A stretch of 64,000 nucleotides of DNA from Leucaena leucocephala. Lineage: Eukaryota; Streptophyta; Magnoliopsida; Fabales; Fabaceae. The stretch spans positions 8,129,501-8,193,500 of the forward strand of contig CM073560.1 of NCBI GenBank assembly GCA_037074615.1. Direction: 5' to 3'. Numbering within the stretch: the first letter of the stretch is position 1; every line of letters begins with the position of its first letter. Under the pieces are notes generated by a model. It made no database searches and had not been told where the DNA came from. It saw only the letters and a list, made by a program, of their open reading frames with translations. Shown piece after piece: positions 19,421-32,300 of this stretch. Position numbers and translations under genes: made by a program.

Positions 19421-19851
19421 CTTGATCAGTCCCCTGCCTGAACTATTGCCTCTTTCCTTGCTATTGGCTTCACCACTTGAGCTACCTCCCAGAGTGCTCT
19501 TAGCCTAATACTTCTTTATCTGAATATCATAACTTATCGTCCCATAACTGAGACTATCTATCATCCTCAATCATATCATTTCTGTTCTCTAGGGTACTCT
19601 ACCCTAGGTTACTACTTCTTCGTGATGGAATCCCTCTGCCTAGGGAACATTAGCTCTATAGCTATTAACCATCACATCTCTAGCCTTAGGCTATGTCCTA
19701 GGATCATTACTAGGCAAACATCATTCTAGCTCTTAGCTTTTCTATTCAGCCCAGCTGAATAAAACCTTTACAATGTAGATCTACTCCTAGTTATCACATG
19801 GAGGATCTACCTCATTCTAACTAGCTCATCATTAGATCTCTGTATATCTTA

Positions 19852-20183
19852 GTCATGACCTGAGTATTGGCTAGTCGTGACTCCCTCATTCTTTATCACG
19901 ACCATCTCCATCTACTCATCACGACTTGACATCTCTGTCCTTTCATCGCGACCTAACTCCTCTCACGTCGCGACCTGGACCATTTTGCACATTAGCCGCG
20001 CACTGTCTCGTTACTCGTCGCGACCATAGGCCTCCTCACATCGCAACCTTAACTCTTCAGTCGCGACACAAGACCTTTCCCGTCGCAACCTTAACTCTTT
20101 TGTGATATACCGTCGCGACCCTGGAACATACTTGTCGCGACCAACCTTCTATTATCGCGACCTTCACCCATATTAGTCGCGAC
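19852..20183 (-). repeat. GTCGCGAC array 8 (internal region)
   Basis: Fifteen copies between 19852 and 20183. Six of 14 intervals are exactly 22; the rest scatter more (20-30). Many copies are degraded at CpG (GTCATGAC, GTCGTGAC, ATCACGAC, GTCGCAAC), as expected for an older copy. Confidence 0.85.
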
Positions 20184-20317
20184 CCGAGCTCCCTTCTCTC
20201 GTACTCAAAGAAAATACTCTTTCTAAATCAGAGCATCACTAAGCCAGAACCTTCTGTTCTGTACCAGAATCTTATGCTCTGAACCAGAGTCCCTTCTGGT
20301 CTATGCCAGAACCTATT

Positions 20318-20329
20318 GCTCTGATACCA
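20318..20329 (-). promoter_or_regulatory. Primer binding site (initiator tRNA-Met)
   Basis: Minus-strand TGGTATCAGAGC, three bases from the end of LTR B. Confidence 0.85.
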
Positions 20330-20332
20330 AAA

Positions 20333-22528
20333 TGAAACATCCTGCCTTGGACTCCTCAGAACACACCCGCGGAAGCTATACTAGCTGTACTGATTCGGTA
20401 ATTCTCTCATTAGAACTACCATTCTACGTAAGTACCCAGGAAAGACTGGATGAACAGCTAGGTCCACTCACTACCAGCCTCCTTAGACAGTACCTACGTA
20501 CACAGTACACAACATTTCCTTACTACTGCTATCTCCGCCGAAATTTCAGCAGCATAACGCCGTCTCTCAAAATTCTCAAAATCTACCCCGACATAACCTC
20601 CCTGAAATGGTTATACAAGGGGGATAAGATTCGGGGGAATCTCAGTAGTAATAATCATAACAATATATGTAATGCAGTGTGATAGTGCTTGCTTGTCATT
20701 GTGTACAGATAAGTATGCCGCGTGCTTCCATACTCAATAACATATGATCATAGCATTGCAGTAGAGCTTCAGACATAACATATAAGACAACAATCCAACC
20801 AAACAATAGCACATCAAATCACAAAGCCATTACATAAAAGCTAGGATTAGTTACTACCTCAAAGGCTTAGCAGAGCTCTACTATCTCTATTCTGCTTCCA
20901 GCTCCGCCAGAACTTCCTTTCTTTCTTTCTTCCTCTCACTTTCTCTCTCTAGCACCTCCTCCTCTCTCTAAAAGGCTCAAAACCGTGGGATGCATGAAAT
21001 GGGAGGGGGAGGGGGTATTTATAGTTTCCTTCAATGGCATTCCTGTAATTTTGAAGCCATATGAACTTGTGGTCCTGGTTTTTCCTGGAATTTCCTATTT
21101 TCTTTTATTCCTTTTTACTGCATCATGCATGACATCATCCAGGACACCTCACCGGGACACCTCAGCGCCACATTTATCACATGTCTGAAATCCTGGACAC
21201 CTCAGCAGCTGACTCAGCATGCTGACTCACCGGTCCAGTCTCTTGCCTCGTAAAGCGTGTCCTCAGCTTTATCTGCTTTCTCCAGACTAATGCCATGTGG
21301 CGCCTGGAAGAGACCTTGCACGCTTCCCAATGCTATCCAGATAAGTCCCAGACTTATCTGATCACCTCCTCGGTTATCGTGCCCACCGAGTAACTTTACT
21401 TTATTGAAAAGTCACTAAATCATTATTTTAATGTCACTTTTCCCCCTGGATCACTGGGCCTGCGTTTTTGGGCCTGGGAATATCCTCTTGGGTCTCTGAT
21501 CCAGCCCAAGTACTCTGATGGCACGATTCCCAAGAAACACCCCTTGGCAAAATACCAAAATGCCCTTAGTCTCTCTCTTTACTTTATTAGGTCTAGGGGC
21601 ATTATTGTCTTTTCCCATCTTACCAGAGTATTCTTTGACCCTGGTCAACTATCCAGATAACTTCCCTGGACTGTCTAACCTTAGGCAAATGACCAAAATA
21701 CCCTTTACTCATTCTTCATCTGTTCTATAACATAGGGGCATTTTTGTCATTTCGCACCTTTTTCCCGGACACCGGCCCCTTTTACCACTGAACTGATATT
21801 ATGGGCCTGGGCCTTCCCTGGTGTCACTAAAGGCCTTAGAAACACTATACGGCCCCCTGGCCACAGTCCGATCATCCCTATCGGAACTGCTTTTCCTTTA
21901 CCGATTATAACTGTAAATTCCCATCTTCCGAAATTTTTACAGAAAAATCGGGACCTCAAATCAAAATTCTGTGACTCCTCATTCAACCCGGAATCCTTTT
22001 CTCTATCTCCCGGTATTTTCAGATATTTTATCCAGACCGGGCTGTTTTGGCCTGAAAAAGCACTCACGCGCACACTTTTCCAAAATGACCATTTTACCCC
22101 TGGTCACATTTCTAATTCTTTCATACATATAGAGACCTCATATGCACATTTCACTGTTCAGTGAAATGATCAGCATAATTTTCTCTATTTTCTGGCAAAA
22201 TATGGTACTCATCGGCTACCAGCCCGATCTTTCCCATAATTACGATTATGCCCCTGCATTCTCTTTCTGGCATCTATTCTCATCTTCTTATCCTTCATCT
22301 TAGGTTATAGAAATTCTCTTTCAATAACTCATCCCCTAAACTCTGGGAGTCATCGTTAATTGAAAGGCTCGACAACCCGCCAATATCAGGTTATCTTACA
22401 CAGGAGCCAGCCCATATCAAGCTACCTGCAGAATTCCTAGGCTTAAGATTTAGGATATTCCTCACATTCCTCATCTTGGACCTAGATGAACTGTCCCGAT
22501 CTCCTAGACCAAAAATCGGGATGTTACA
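20333..22528 (-). repeat. LTR B (2196 bp), shared by two internal regions
   Basis: Its end TGAAACATCC (plus strand) at 20333 faces a PBS on the left, and its start at 22528 faces a polypurine tract on the right. It therefore serves as 5' LTR for one internal region and 3' LTR for the other. Positions 20985-22528 match LTR C at offset 3876 with six substitutions in 1544 bp. About 400 bp present in LTR C (near 23850-24250) are missing here. Confidence 0.88.
21016..21023 (-). promoter_or_regulatory. TATA box of LTR B
   Basis: Minus-strand TATAAATA before a C run, at the family's usual place. Confidence 0.7.
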
Positions 22529-23811
22529 ATTCTCCTCCCCTTTTAAAAATTTCGTCCTCGAAATTTCAAGGGATACCTCATCTTTCCTGAAGAGAACTTC
22601 TTACTGATCTATACAGCTATGTGATTCTTATAACGCAGTCATATCTATAACCAGTAAGATATCCCTCTCCGTCTTATTCGCACTCCAGTGATGGTCTAGA
22701 GGAGCAACAGCTTGGTCCCAGACCTTCCACATGGACTCTTAGCAACTAACATCTCTCATTATAGTTGCTTACAGCTATCCATGTCCTAACCCCTCATACA
22801 GCAACCTCACCACTGAGCTAAGACAGATTTATTATCTTACTAATTATTTCTCATGACTCATTATAATAACCACATTCTCTAGATCAGAAAAGAACTCTTC
22901 GTCCACATTATCATCTAGGCATATAGTTCCTTACAGCTCAGTCGCCCTTACAGCTATGGTTCCTCTTAACCATTCTTAGGGTCGACCTCAGGGGAAAAAT
23001 TGGAGACTCTGTCTGTGGTAGCAAACACCTTTCCTAGGATGTCAGCATTCGTAGGCAACTCTCGCCAAGTAGCCTTTCTCTCACCACTGCATTGCCCTGC
23101 TCGACACTCCTATGTGCCATGGCTCACCACTTTGACATCTCTGCTCTCCAACCTGATCTTCTCCTTGATCAGTCCCCTGCCTGAACTATTACCTCTTTCT
23201 CTTGCTATTGGCTTCACAACTTGAGCTACCTCCCAGAGTGCTCTTAGCCAATGCTTCTCTACCTCTTTCTCTTGATCCTAGCGAACTTCAATCGCATAGA
23301 TCTCATTCATCATCTCTTACTATCATTTCTATCCTATAGGGTACTCTACCCTAGGTCTATCACTTCTCTGTGATGGAATCCCTCTTCTTAGGGAACATCA
23401 GCCCATCACATCTCCAGCCTTAGGCCATGTCCTAGGATCATTCCTAGACAAATCTTATTCTAGCTATCTCATTATAGCTCATCAATCTTTGCACCTTTTT
23501 AATACTATCTGCTCTCCTTCTTATGGACAACTTACTGCACTTGTGAGTAGTGTCCATTTCTTTCATATCTTACCCCATCTTGACGTAATTTCGGGGTCTA
23601 CCTTATCTCACTTTCTCATTTAAGAGCTTTACCTCCACTGGGCTTTTCTAAACCTCTATGTACTCTAGGGAAATAACCTTTCTAAATCAGAGCATCACTA
23701 AGCCAGAACCTTCTGTTCTGTGTTAGAATCTTATGCTCTGAGCCAGAATCCTGTATAGTTCATGCCAGAACCTATTGCTCTGTGCCAAAACCTCATGCTC
23801 TGATACCAAAA
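22529..23811 (-). other. Short LARD internal region between LTR B and LTR C
   Basis: 1.28 kb: polypurine tract (minus strand AAAAGGGGAGGAGAAT) beside 22528, a decayed gag knuckle segment at about 22990-23190, parts shared with other copies, leader hairpins and PBS at 23797-23808. There is no GTCGCGAC array and no coding frame. With LTRs B and C it makes one short complete element. Confidence 0.82.
23797..23808 (-). promoter_or_regulatory. Primer binding site (initiator tRNA-Met)
   Basis: Minus-strand TGGTATCAGAGC, three bases from the end of LTR C. Confidence 0.87.
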
Positions 23812-26404
23812 TGAAACATCCTCCCTTAGACCCCTCAGAGTACACTTGCGGAAGCAATATTAGCTTGATTATATCTTAACTTAAGCCCAAAAATTCAAAA
23901 TTTCACTCTTAAGTTCCTTATTCTAAACCTTTACTTTGAGAATTGGTTTATCTCATTCTACACATCCAAACAAGGCTTATTACCTATCCACGTAATGCCC
24001 CAGATGTGTACGACTGGCCTGCCAAATTTCGTAGCCAAACTCCTTCGTTTACTAGGTCAAACTGAGGTCAAAACACTGCTACCTCAGGACCTGCGAATTT
24101 CTCTCTTACTTTCCTCATACACAAGTTTAACATGCCAAACAATATTTATTATTAAATAATAAAATGTCATACAGCATGGCATACACAACAAGACATACAT
24201 CAAACTCTCATATTTCTATTACATCTCTTTCTGCCTAAACTCCGGCAGCATAACCGCTACGCTTTATCTGTACAAAGAACTGAACTGTACTGATTCGGTA
24301 ATCCCCTCATGAGAACTACCATTCTACGTAGTACCCAGGAAAGACTAGATGAACCGGCTAGGTCCACTCACTTCTAGCCTCCTTAGACAGCACTACGTAC
24401 ACAGTACTTATCATATACTGATGTTCAGCATAACGGCGTCTCTTACGATTCTCAAAATCCACTTCAGCATAACCTCCCCGTAATGGGTTATGGATGGGGA
24501 TGAGATTCGGGGGAATCTCAGTAGCAACAATCATAACAATATATGTAATGCAGTGTGATAGTGCTTGCTTGTGATTGTGTACAGATAAGTATGCTGCGTG
24601 CTTCCATACTCAATAACATATGATCATAGCATTGCAGTAGAGCTTCAAGCATAACATATAAGACAACAATCCAACCAAACAATAGCACAACAAATCACAA
24701 ATCCATTACATAAAAGCTAGGATTAGTTACTACCTCAAAGGCTTAGCAGAGCTCTACTATCTCTATTCTGCTTCCAGCTCCGCCAGAACTTCCTTTCTTT
24801 CTTTCTTCCTCTCACTTTCTCTCTCTAGCACCTCCTCCTCTCTCTAAAAGGCTCAAAACCGTGGGATGCATGAAATGGGAGGGGGAGGGGGTATTTATAG
24901 TTTCCTTCAATGGCATTCCTGTAATTTTGAAGCCATATGAACTTGTGGTCCTGGTTTTTCCTGGAATCTCCTATTTTCTTTTATTCCTTTTTACTGCATC
25001 ATGCATGACATCATCCAGGACACCTCACCGGGACACCTCAGCGCCACATTTATCACATGTCTGAAATCCTAGACACCTCAGCAGCTGACTCAGCATGCTG
25101 ACTCACCGGTCCAGTCTCTTGCCTCGTAAAGCGTGTCCTCAGCTTTATCTGCTTTCTCCAGACTAATGCCATGTGGCGCCTGGAAGAGACCTTGCACGCT
25201 TCCCAATGCTATCCAGATAAGTCCCAGACTTATCTGATCACCTCCTCGGTTATCGTGCCCACCGAGTAACTTTACTTTATTGAAAAGTCACTAAATCATT
25301 ATTTTAATGTCACTTTTCCCCCTGGATCACTGGGCCTGCGTTTTTGGGCCTGGGAATATCCTCTTGGGTCTCTGATCCAGCCCAAGTACTCTGATGGCAC
25401 GATTCCCAAGAAACACCCCTTGGCAAAATACCAAAATGCCCTTAGTCTCTCTCTTTACTTTATTAGGTCTAGGGGCATTATTGTCTTTTCCCATCTTACC
25501 AGAGTATTCTTTGACCCTGGTCAACTATCCAGATAACTTCCCTGGACTGTCTAACCTTAGGCAAATGACCAAAATACCCTTTACTCATTCTTCATCTGTT
25601 CTATAACATAGGGGCATTTTTGTCATTTCGCACCTTTTTCCCGGACACCGGCCCCTTTTACCACTGAACTGATATTATGGGCCTGGGCCTTCCCTGGTGT
25701 CACTAAAGGCCTTAGAAACACTATACGGCCCCCTGGCCACAGTCCGATCATCCCTATCGGAACTGCTTTTCCTTTACCGATTATAACTGTAAATTCCCAT
25801 CTTCCGAAATTTTTACAGAAAAATCGGGACCTCAAATCAAAATTCTGTGACTCCTCATTCAACCCGGAATCCTTTTCTCTATCTCCCGGTATTTTCAGAT
25901 ATTTTATCCGGACCGGGCTGTTTTGGCCTGAAAAAGCACTCACGCGCACACTTTTCCAAAATGACCATTTTACCCCTGGTCACATTTCTAATTCTTTCAT
26001 ACATATAGAGACCTCATATGCACATTTCACTGTTCAGTGAAATGATCAGCATAATTTTCTCTATTTTCTGGCAAAATATGGTACTCATCGGCTACCAGCC
26101 TGATCTTTCCCATAATTACGATTATGCCCCTGCATTCTCTTTCTGGCATCTATTCTCATCTTCTTATCCTTCATCTTAGGTTATAGAAATTCTCTTTCAA
26201 TAACTCATCCCCTAAACTCTGGGAGTCATCGTTAATTGAAAGGCTCGACAACCCGCCCATATCAGGTTATCTTACACAGGAGCCAGCCCATATCAAGCTA
26301 CCTGCAGAATTCCTAGGCTTAAGACTTAGGATATTCCTCACATTCCTCATCTTGGACCTAGATGAACTGTCCCGATCTCCTAGACCAAAAATCGGGATGT
26401 TACA
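23812..26404 (-). repeat. LTR C (2593 bp), 5' LTR of the minus-strand chain
   Basis: Complete: TGAAACATCC at 23812 and GGGATGTTACA ending at 26404 (plus-strand reading). Nearly identical to LTR B apart from the deletion in B. To its right is a plus-strand LARD internal region that it appears to interrupt. Confidence 0.9.
24892..24899 (-). promoter_or_regulatory. TATA box of LTR C
   Basis: Minus-strand TATAAATA before a C run; same place as in LTR B. Confidence 0.7.
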
Positions 26405-26405
26405 A

Positions 26406-26435
26406 GTTGCGACTATGAAGTTCTCAAGTCGCGAC
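26406..26435 (+). repeat. GTCGCGAC array 9 (truncated pair)
   Basis: GTTGCGAC at 26406 and GTCGCGAC at 26428, exactly 22 bp apart; the rest of the array was lost at the junction with LTR C. Confidence 0.75.
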
Positions 26436-27969
26436 TATAATTGGCAAAGGCCATATGATGAAGAGAATGAAGGTACCAAACTTGCTGAAGCCCACCAGCT
26501 AGAGGATTGGTATAGCATATGGTAAGCCAGACAGTACAAAGGTACTGAGTTATGAAAGATCAGTTTAAGACAATGTGAAAAAGTAGATCCTCTATGTGGT
26601 AACTAAGAGTAGATCTACATTACAGGGGTTTTATTCAGCTAATCTGAATAGAAGACCTAACTGCTGGGATGAGATTTGCCCAGGAATGATCCTAGCACAT
26701 GGTCTAAGGTTAGAGACGTGATGGGTAATAGATAAAGAGCTAAATATTCCCTGTGCAGAGGGATTCCATCATGAAGAAGTAGTAGACCTAGGGGAGAATA
26801 CCCTAGAGAATAGAAGTAATAGTAAAAGATGATGAATGAGATCCATGCGACTCAAGGATAAAAAGAAAGACCAATAAGGAACCATAGTCCAGTCAAGAAT
26901 AGACCAGGACTGATAGGGACTGATGGAAAGGTAGAAGAAGTTGAGAGATAGTAAAGAGGTAGCCACAGTTAAGAGATAAAGTGACTCCCCTATCCCTTAT
27001 GTAAGATAAAGTAGTGAAGGGTTGAGTCTATACCCTGGTAAGAGGGTAGTGTGGCAGCCTAAGTAAGATAGACAGAGGTTCCTGTCAGATCCTGAGCATG
27101 TGATTGATAATCTGACAGATAATGCGATAGATAGTATGATCAGATGATGATCTGACAAATAATGTGATAAAGGAAATATGTTTTGAGGCTTACTTAGATT
27201 ATTATGATGTCTAATGGATGGTTGAGCAAGATATGATGATGTTATGGCTTATGTTGCCATAAGTTATGATAGTTGCATCTCCTTGCAGTTGTCAAAGGAT
27301 GACATGCATGTTAGAGTATGCTATGATGAATGGATACTCCCCTTTTGCAGTGCACGCAGGGTAGAGTATATATGAGTACACATATGAGATGAGAGAGTTA
27401 TGAGAAAGTATGTTGCTCCCATACCATATGATAGGAGGATGATATGATTATATTGAGGATAATAGATAGTCTCAGTTATGGGATGATAAGTTATGATGTG
27501 ATACTCAGACATGATGTATGATTGAGGTTACTTATATATGATTGAGGTTACTCAGGTATTTCTATAAGCTTGTGCATACAGTACTCAAGGCCATTTCTAT
27601 TGAGCGGAATGGTATACAGATAACGGTAAAGGGATTGTTTCTAGATCACTCTTCAGATAAGAGTTGGATCTGAAATAGATGGCTCTCAGATAGAGCTAGA
27701 TTCAGATGAGTATAGATCACTCTTCAAATAAGAGTTGGATCTGATGTAGAATGCTCGCAGTTAGAGCATAGTTCAAATGGCTCGTAGTTAGAGCACAGGT
27801 TGAACGATGAGAAGGAACTCCTGAGTAAGAGAGAAAGTAAGTAAAGTCTGGGTAAATGATATGAGGCTATAAAATTTTTCAAATATTTATGGAGTTATCA
27901 ACAGGTGGAAGCAGTTAACCTTATAACTTAGTCTGTTGGTTTAATATCTTCAGGAGATATACAATACAA

Positions 27970-28118
27970 CAGAATCACAGTTGGATTCTGGAGGGTCACA
28001 GTTAGATCCTAGCATGGCTCCAGGGTCGCAGTTAGATCCTAACGGCTTCAGAGTCACAGTTAGATTCTGAAGAGGCTAACGGTTGATCGCAGTTAGATCC
28101 CGAGGTCGCAGTTAGACC
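27970..28118 (+). other. Stem-loop array with constant [G/A]CAGTT[A/G] loop
   Basis: Same order of units as at 3027-3174. The first stem is a perfect 7 bp here (CAGAATC/GATTCTG), and the last is GGTC/GACC. Confidence 0.65.
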
Positions 28119-28434
28119 TAGCCTAAAGAAAGTAATGAGCCATGAGATATGAGTACAATGTAGTATCTCTTTGGGAAGATGAATGCCAAAGACGAAGTTA
28201 AGGTGAGGAAGCTTCACTAGTTGATAGACTCACCCAGAGAAATTATTTTATAATGGTTTTCTCAGATAGCCTCTAGTATACAGACTAAACTTAGCTTTCC
28301 CTTAGCAAAGACGGAGTCTAAGTCCAAAGCTGAGTACTGATATTCAAAGTTTTATAGAAGTATGCCTGAGAAGTAAAGAACAGAATCCTCTATGTCTTGA
28401 GAATGGAAAGGCATTGGCTAAGAGCACTCTGGGA

Positions 28435-28640
28435 GGAAGCTCAAGTTGTAAAGCCAATAGCAAGAGAAAGAGGTGATAGTTCAAACAAGGGACTGGTCAA
28501 GGTAATGATCAGATTGGAGAGCAGAGATGTCAATGTGGTGGAAAGAGCCATGGCACATGGGAATGTCGAGCAGGGCAAAGCAGTTGTGGTAAGAAAGGCC
28601 ACTTTGCAAGAGGTTGCCCTAAGAATGCGGACATTCCTAG
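28435..28640 (+). pseudogene. Decayed gag nucleocapsid segment
   Basis: In one frame: a GTGQGN-type linker, then a first knuckle with CQCGGKSHGTWEC (one residue short between the first two Cys, codons at 28528 and 28534) and a second with CGKKGHFARGC whose first Cys is replaced. Chromovirus Gag has two such groups in this arrangement. Two stops lie just upstream. Homologous remnants sit at 52530-52660 (+), 19240-19420 (-) and 22990-23190 (-). It shows that this noncoding family descends from a gag-coding element. Confidence 0.65.
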
Positions 28641-29384
28641 GAAAGGTATTTGCTCTTACCCTAGACACAGTCTTCAATATTCCCTGAGGTCGACCCTAAG
28701 AATGTTAAGAAGAACCATAGCTGTAAGTGCGACTGAGCTGTAAGGAACTATATGCCTAGATGATGATGTGGATAATGAAGAGTTCTTTTCGGATCTAAAG
28801 AAAGTGGTCATGATAGCAAGTCATGAGAGATTAAAGGGCCAGAGAAACCTAGAGAAGAGGGTCTAAGGCAAAGCAAAGATAGAACGTAGTTCTATAAGAA
28901 AGAGATTGCTAGGGCCTAAACCAATACAAAGAGTAATCTAGCCCTAACCCAGTGGCACGAAAGGTGCTAAGGCAAGAGTAGCCTAACGATAGTTAAGCCC
29001 TAAGAAGGGATAAGAAAAGTGCGAATGCCATAAAGATTTGGCATAGATGCATGAAGTTATGAGAAAAGTCAGAGAAGTTATCTGGGTTATGATCTCGTAT
29101 CAGGAGAAAGAAAGTCAGAAGAACAATATCTCTCCTGAGAGATTAGCAAAGTGTAAGAAGAGTGAAGTAGACCCCAGAATTACATCAAAATTCTGATGGA
29201 TAAGGTATGAAAGAAATGGACACTACTCACAAGTGTAATGAATTGTCCATAAGTATAAGAGGATGAATGCCCCAAGCCTTAGTCATAAACCAGGAAATGA
29301 TATACAGAAGAGCTATATCCAGGATCGTTGACTAAGATGCCAAGTAAATTTCGAGGACAAAATTTATTTTAAGGGGGGTAGAAA

Positions 29385-32300
29385 TGTAACACCCCAATTT
29401 TTAGGCCTAGAAATGCCAGAAGGAGAATTCAAGGGCATAATCGTAATTATGGGAAAGATCGAACTGGTAGCCGATGAGTACCATATTTTGTCAGAAAATA
29501 GAGAAAATTATGCTGATCATTTCACTGAACTGTGAAATGTGCATATGAGGTCTCTAGGTGTATGAAAGAATTAGAAATATGACCAGGGGTAAAATGGTCA
29601 TTTTGGAAAAGTGTGCGCGTGAGTGCTTTTTCAGGCCAAAACAGCCCGGTCCGGATAAAATATCTGAAAATACCGGGAGATAGAGAAAATGATTCCAGAT
29701 TGAATGAGGAGTCACAGAATTTTGATTTGAGGTCCCGATTTTTCTGTAAAAATTCCTGAAGATGGGAATTTACAGTTATAATCGGTAAAGGAAGAGCAGT
29801 CCGAATAGAGATGATCGGACTATGGCTAGAGGCCATACAGTGTTGTCTAAGGCCCGTAGTGACACCAGGGAAGGCCCAGGCCCATAATATCAGTTCAGGG
29901 GTAAGAGGGGCCGGTGTCCGGGAAAAATGTGCAAAATGACGAAAATGCCCTTATGTTATAAAATAACTGAAGAATGAGTAAAGGGTATTTTGGTCATTTG
30001 GCTAAGGTTAGACAGTCAAGAAGGGGTATCTGGATAGTTGACCAGGGCCAGAGAATACTCTGGTAAAATATGAAAAGACAATAATGCCCCTAGACCTAGT
30101 AAAGGAAATGAAAGGACTTAAGGGTAATTATGGAAAGTTTCAAGGCCAAAAAGGAAAGTAGACAAAAATGTGGGGTCCTTAAGTGTAATTTTAGCCAAGT
30201 AATAAGGGACTTAAATGAAAAAAGAAAAGTTCCCTGGGGCTAAATTGTAATTAAAGAAAGTCAGGCCGGAAGTGGTTTGGACTGTCCGAAAGCATTTCAG
30301 TCCCAGATTTCACCGGTAGAGAGAGCAAGTGACGCTCGGTAATCTGGCTTAATACAGGAATTTTTGAAGACTCCAGATAGCCAGAAATGGACTGATCGTC
30401 CAAAAGTTATAAAAATTCATACCGGATATCCTAGAATTCAGATCTAGGTGAGAAAATACAGGATGATACGTCCTTATGGGACGGATGTCGGGAAACTGAC
30501 AGAATACCGATAGGAGGCCTGTAGAAAAAGTTATTCATAAATCAGAAAATCCAGACGGAGTGTGAGGCCTTCGGGTATCCGATAGGGAGATTTATCGGTA
30601 TTTAAAAAGGGACTGAATGAGTTCGGATGACCTCGGTCAGATGACTGATATGACTCACAAGGATGCCTGAACACCGCAGGCTAGTGTTTCGGACAGAAGG
30701 AGCCGGTGTCCGGATATGTGTATAAACGGTGAATAATAGATAAATATTCAATAATTATTAACGGGGAAGATTCCTCGTAATGCGTGCCATGAAGGTATTG
30801 GACCCAGAAAGGCCCAATAATGGCGCCAACAGAGGCCCAGTAAGACACTTGGACTGATAGGCGGGCCAGTGTCCAGCAGAACCCCGGAAAAGTGCGAAAT
30901 TACGAAAATGCCCCTGTGTTGTACAAAAGTGTAACAGATGAATGAAGGGCATTTTGGTAATTCTGGACAGGCCCAGGAGCCAAGGTACATACAGGTAAAG
31001 TTACTGTGAGTCAGTATATACCCTGACAGAGTACAGAAGGGTATGAAATGATGATTTTACCCTTAGGGTTAAAATAGTGCAAGAAAGGGCACCCAAGGGT
31101 ATTTTGGTAATTTGCCAAGGGCTGTTTCTTGGGAATCGAGCCATCAGAGTACTTGGGCTTGATCAGGATCCAAGATAACATACCCAGAGCCCAAAAACGT
31201 AGGCCCAGTGTTGTGTGGGAAAAAGTGGCATTAAAATACTATTTTAATGCTGTTTCAATAAAGTAAGGTTACTCGGTTGGCACGATAACCGAGGAGGTGA
31301 TCAGATAAAGTCCTGGATTTATCTGGATAGCATTGGAAGGCGTGACAGGTGCCAGTAAGATGACACATGGCGCCAACATAAAGGCAGAAGAAAAAGTTGA
31401 GGACACGTATTACGAGGCAAGAGACTGGACCGGTGAGTCAGCATGCTGAGTCAGCTGCTGAGGTGTCCAGGATTTCATACATGTGATAAATATGGCGCTG
31501 AGGTGTCCCGGTGAGGTGTCCCGATGATGTCATGCATGATGCAGTAAAGGAGGAATTAAAGAAAATAGGAAAATCCAGGAAAAACCAGGACCGCAGGATC
31601 AAAGTTCATAGAAACTGCAGAATTGCCATTGAAGGCAATTATAAATACCCCCCCTCCATTCCATTTTCATTCACGCAAGGCAAGGGAGAAGGGAGAGAAA
31701 GAAGAGAGAGAAGGAGAAGGAAAGGAAGAGAGAAAGGAGAAAAGGAAGTAAGAAAGTCTGGCGGAGCTGGAAGCAGAATAGAGATAGTAGAGCTCTGCTG
31801 AGCCTTTGAGGTAGTAACGAATCCTAGCTTTTATGTAATGGCTTTGTGATTTGTTGTGCTATTGTTTGGTTGGATTGTTGTCTTATATGTTATGTCTGAA
31901 GCTCTGCTATAATGCTATGATCATATGTTATTAAGCATGGAAGCACGCGGCATACTTATCTGTACACAATCACAAGCAAGCACTGTCACTCTGCATTACA
32001 TATATTGTTATGATTATTGCTACTGAGATTCCCCCGAATCTCATCCCAATAAGTAAACCATTACAGTGGAGGTTATGTCAAAATGAATTCTGGGAATTTT
32101 AAGAGATGCCGTTATGCTGCCGAAGTAAAGACTGAACATCAGTATATGATAAATACTGTGTACGTAGTGCTGTCTAAGGAGGCTAGAAGTGAGTGGACCT
32201 AGCCGGTTCATCTAGTCTTTCCTGGGTACTACGTAGAATGGTAGTTCTCATGAGGAGATTACCGAATCAGTACGGTTCAGTTCTTTGTACAGATGAAACG

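Larger units (their letters stand above)
18785..20332 (-). other. LARD internal region between LTR A and LTR B
   Basis: On the minus strand it runs from PBS (20318-20329) and leader hairpins through GTCGCGAC array 8 and a degenerate gag zinc-knuckle segment to a polypurine tract beside 18784. It has no intact coding frame. At 1.55 kb it is shorter than the 3-3.8 kb in other copies, with the hairpin-array segment missing. Confidence 0.8.
26405..29384 (+). other. LARD internal region, left end missing
   Basis: Begins inside a GTCGCGAC array (copies at 26406 and 26428, 22 bp apart) next to LTR C. It then follows LARD1's internal order: hairpin arrays (27640-27800, 27970-28118), a decayed gag knuckle (28435-28640) and a polypurine tract AAGGGGGGTAGAAA at 29371-29384. 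The best hairpin in the window is CAGAATC-ACAGTTG-GATTCTG at 27970-27990. No coding frame. Confidence 0.82.

Noticed and set aside
21451..22073. Open frames repeated identically at 21451-22073 and 25327-25949
   Set aside because: These are the same places in LTR B and LTR C; repetition reflects the LTR pair, not a gene.
28397..28687. 96-aa open frame in the LARD internal region and its mirror on the other strand (also near 52470, 19240, 23000)
   Set aside because: Out of frame with the gag knuckle remnant that lies in the same DNA; an artefact of stop-poor sequence.
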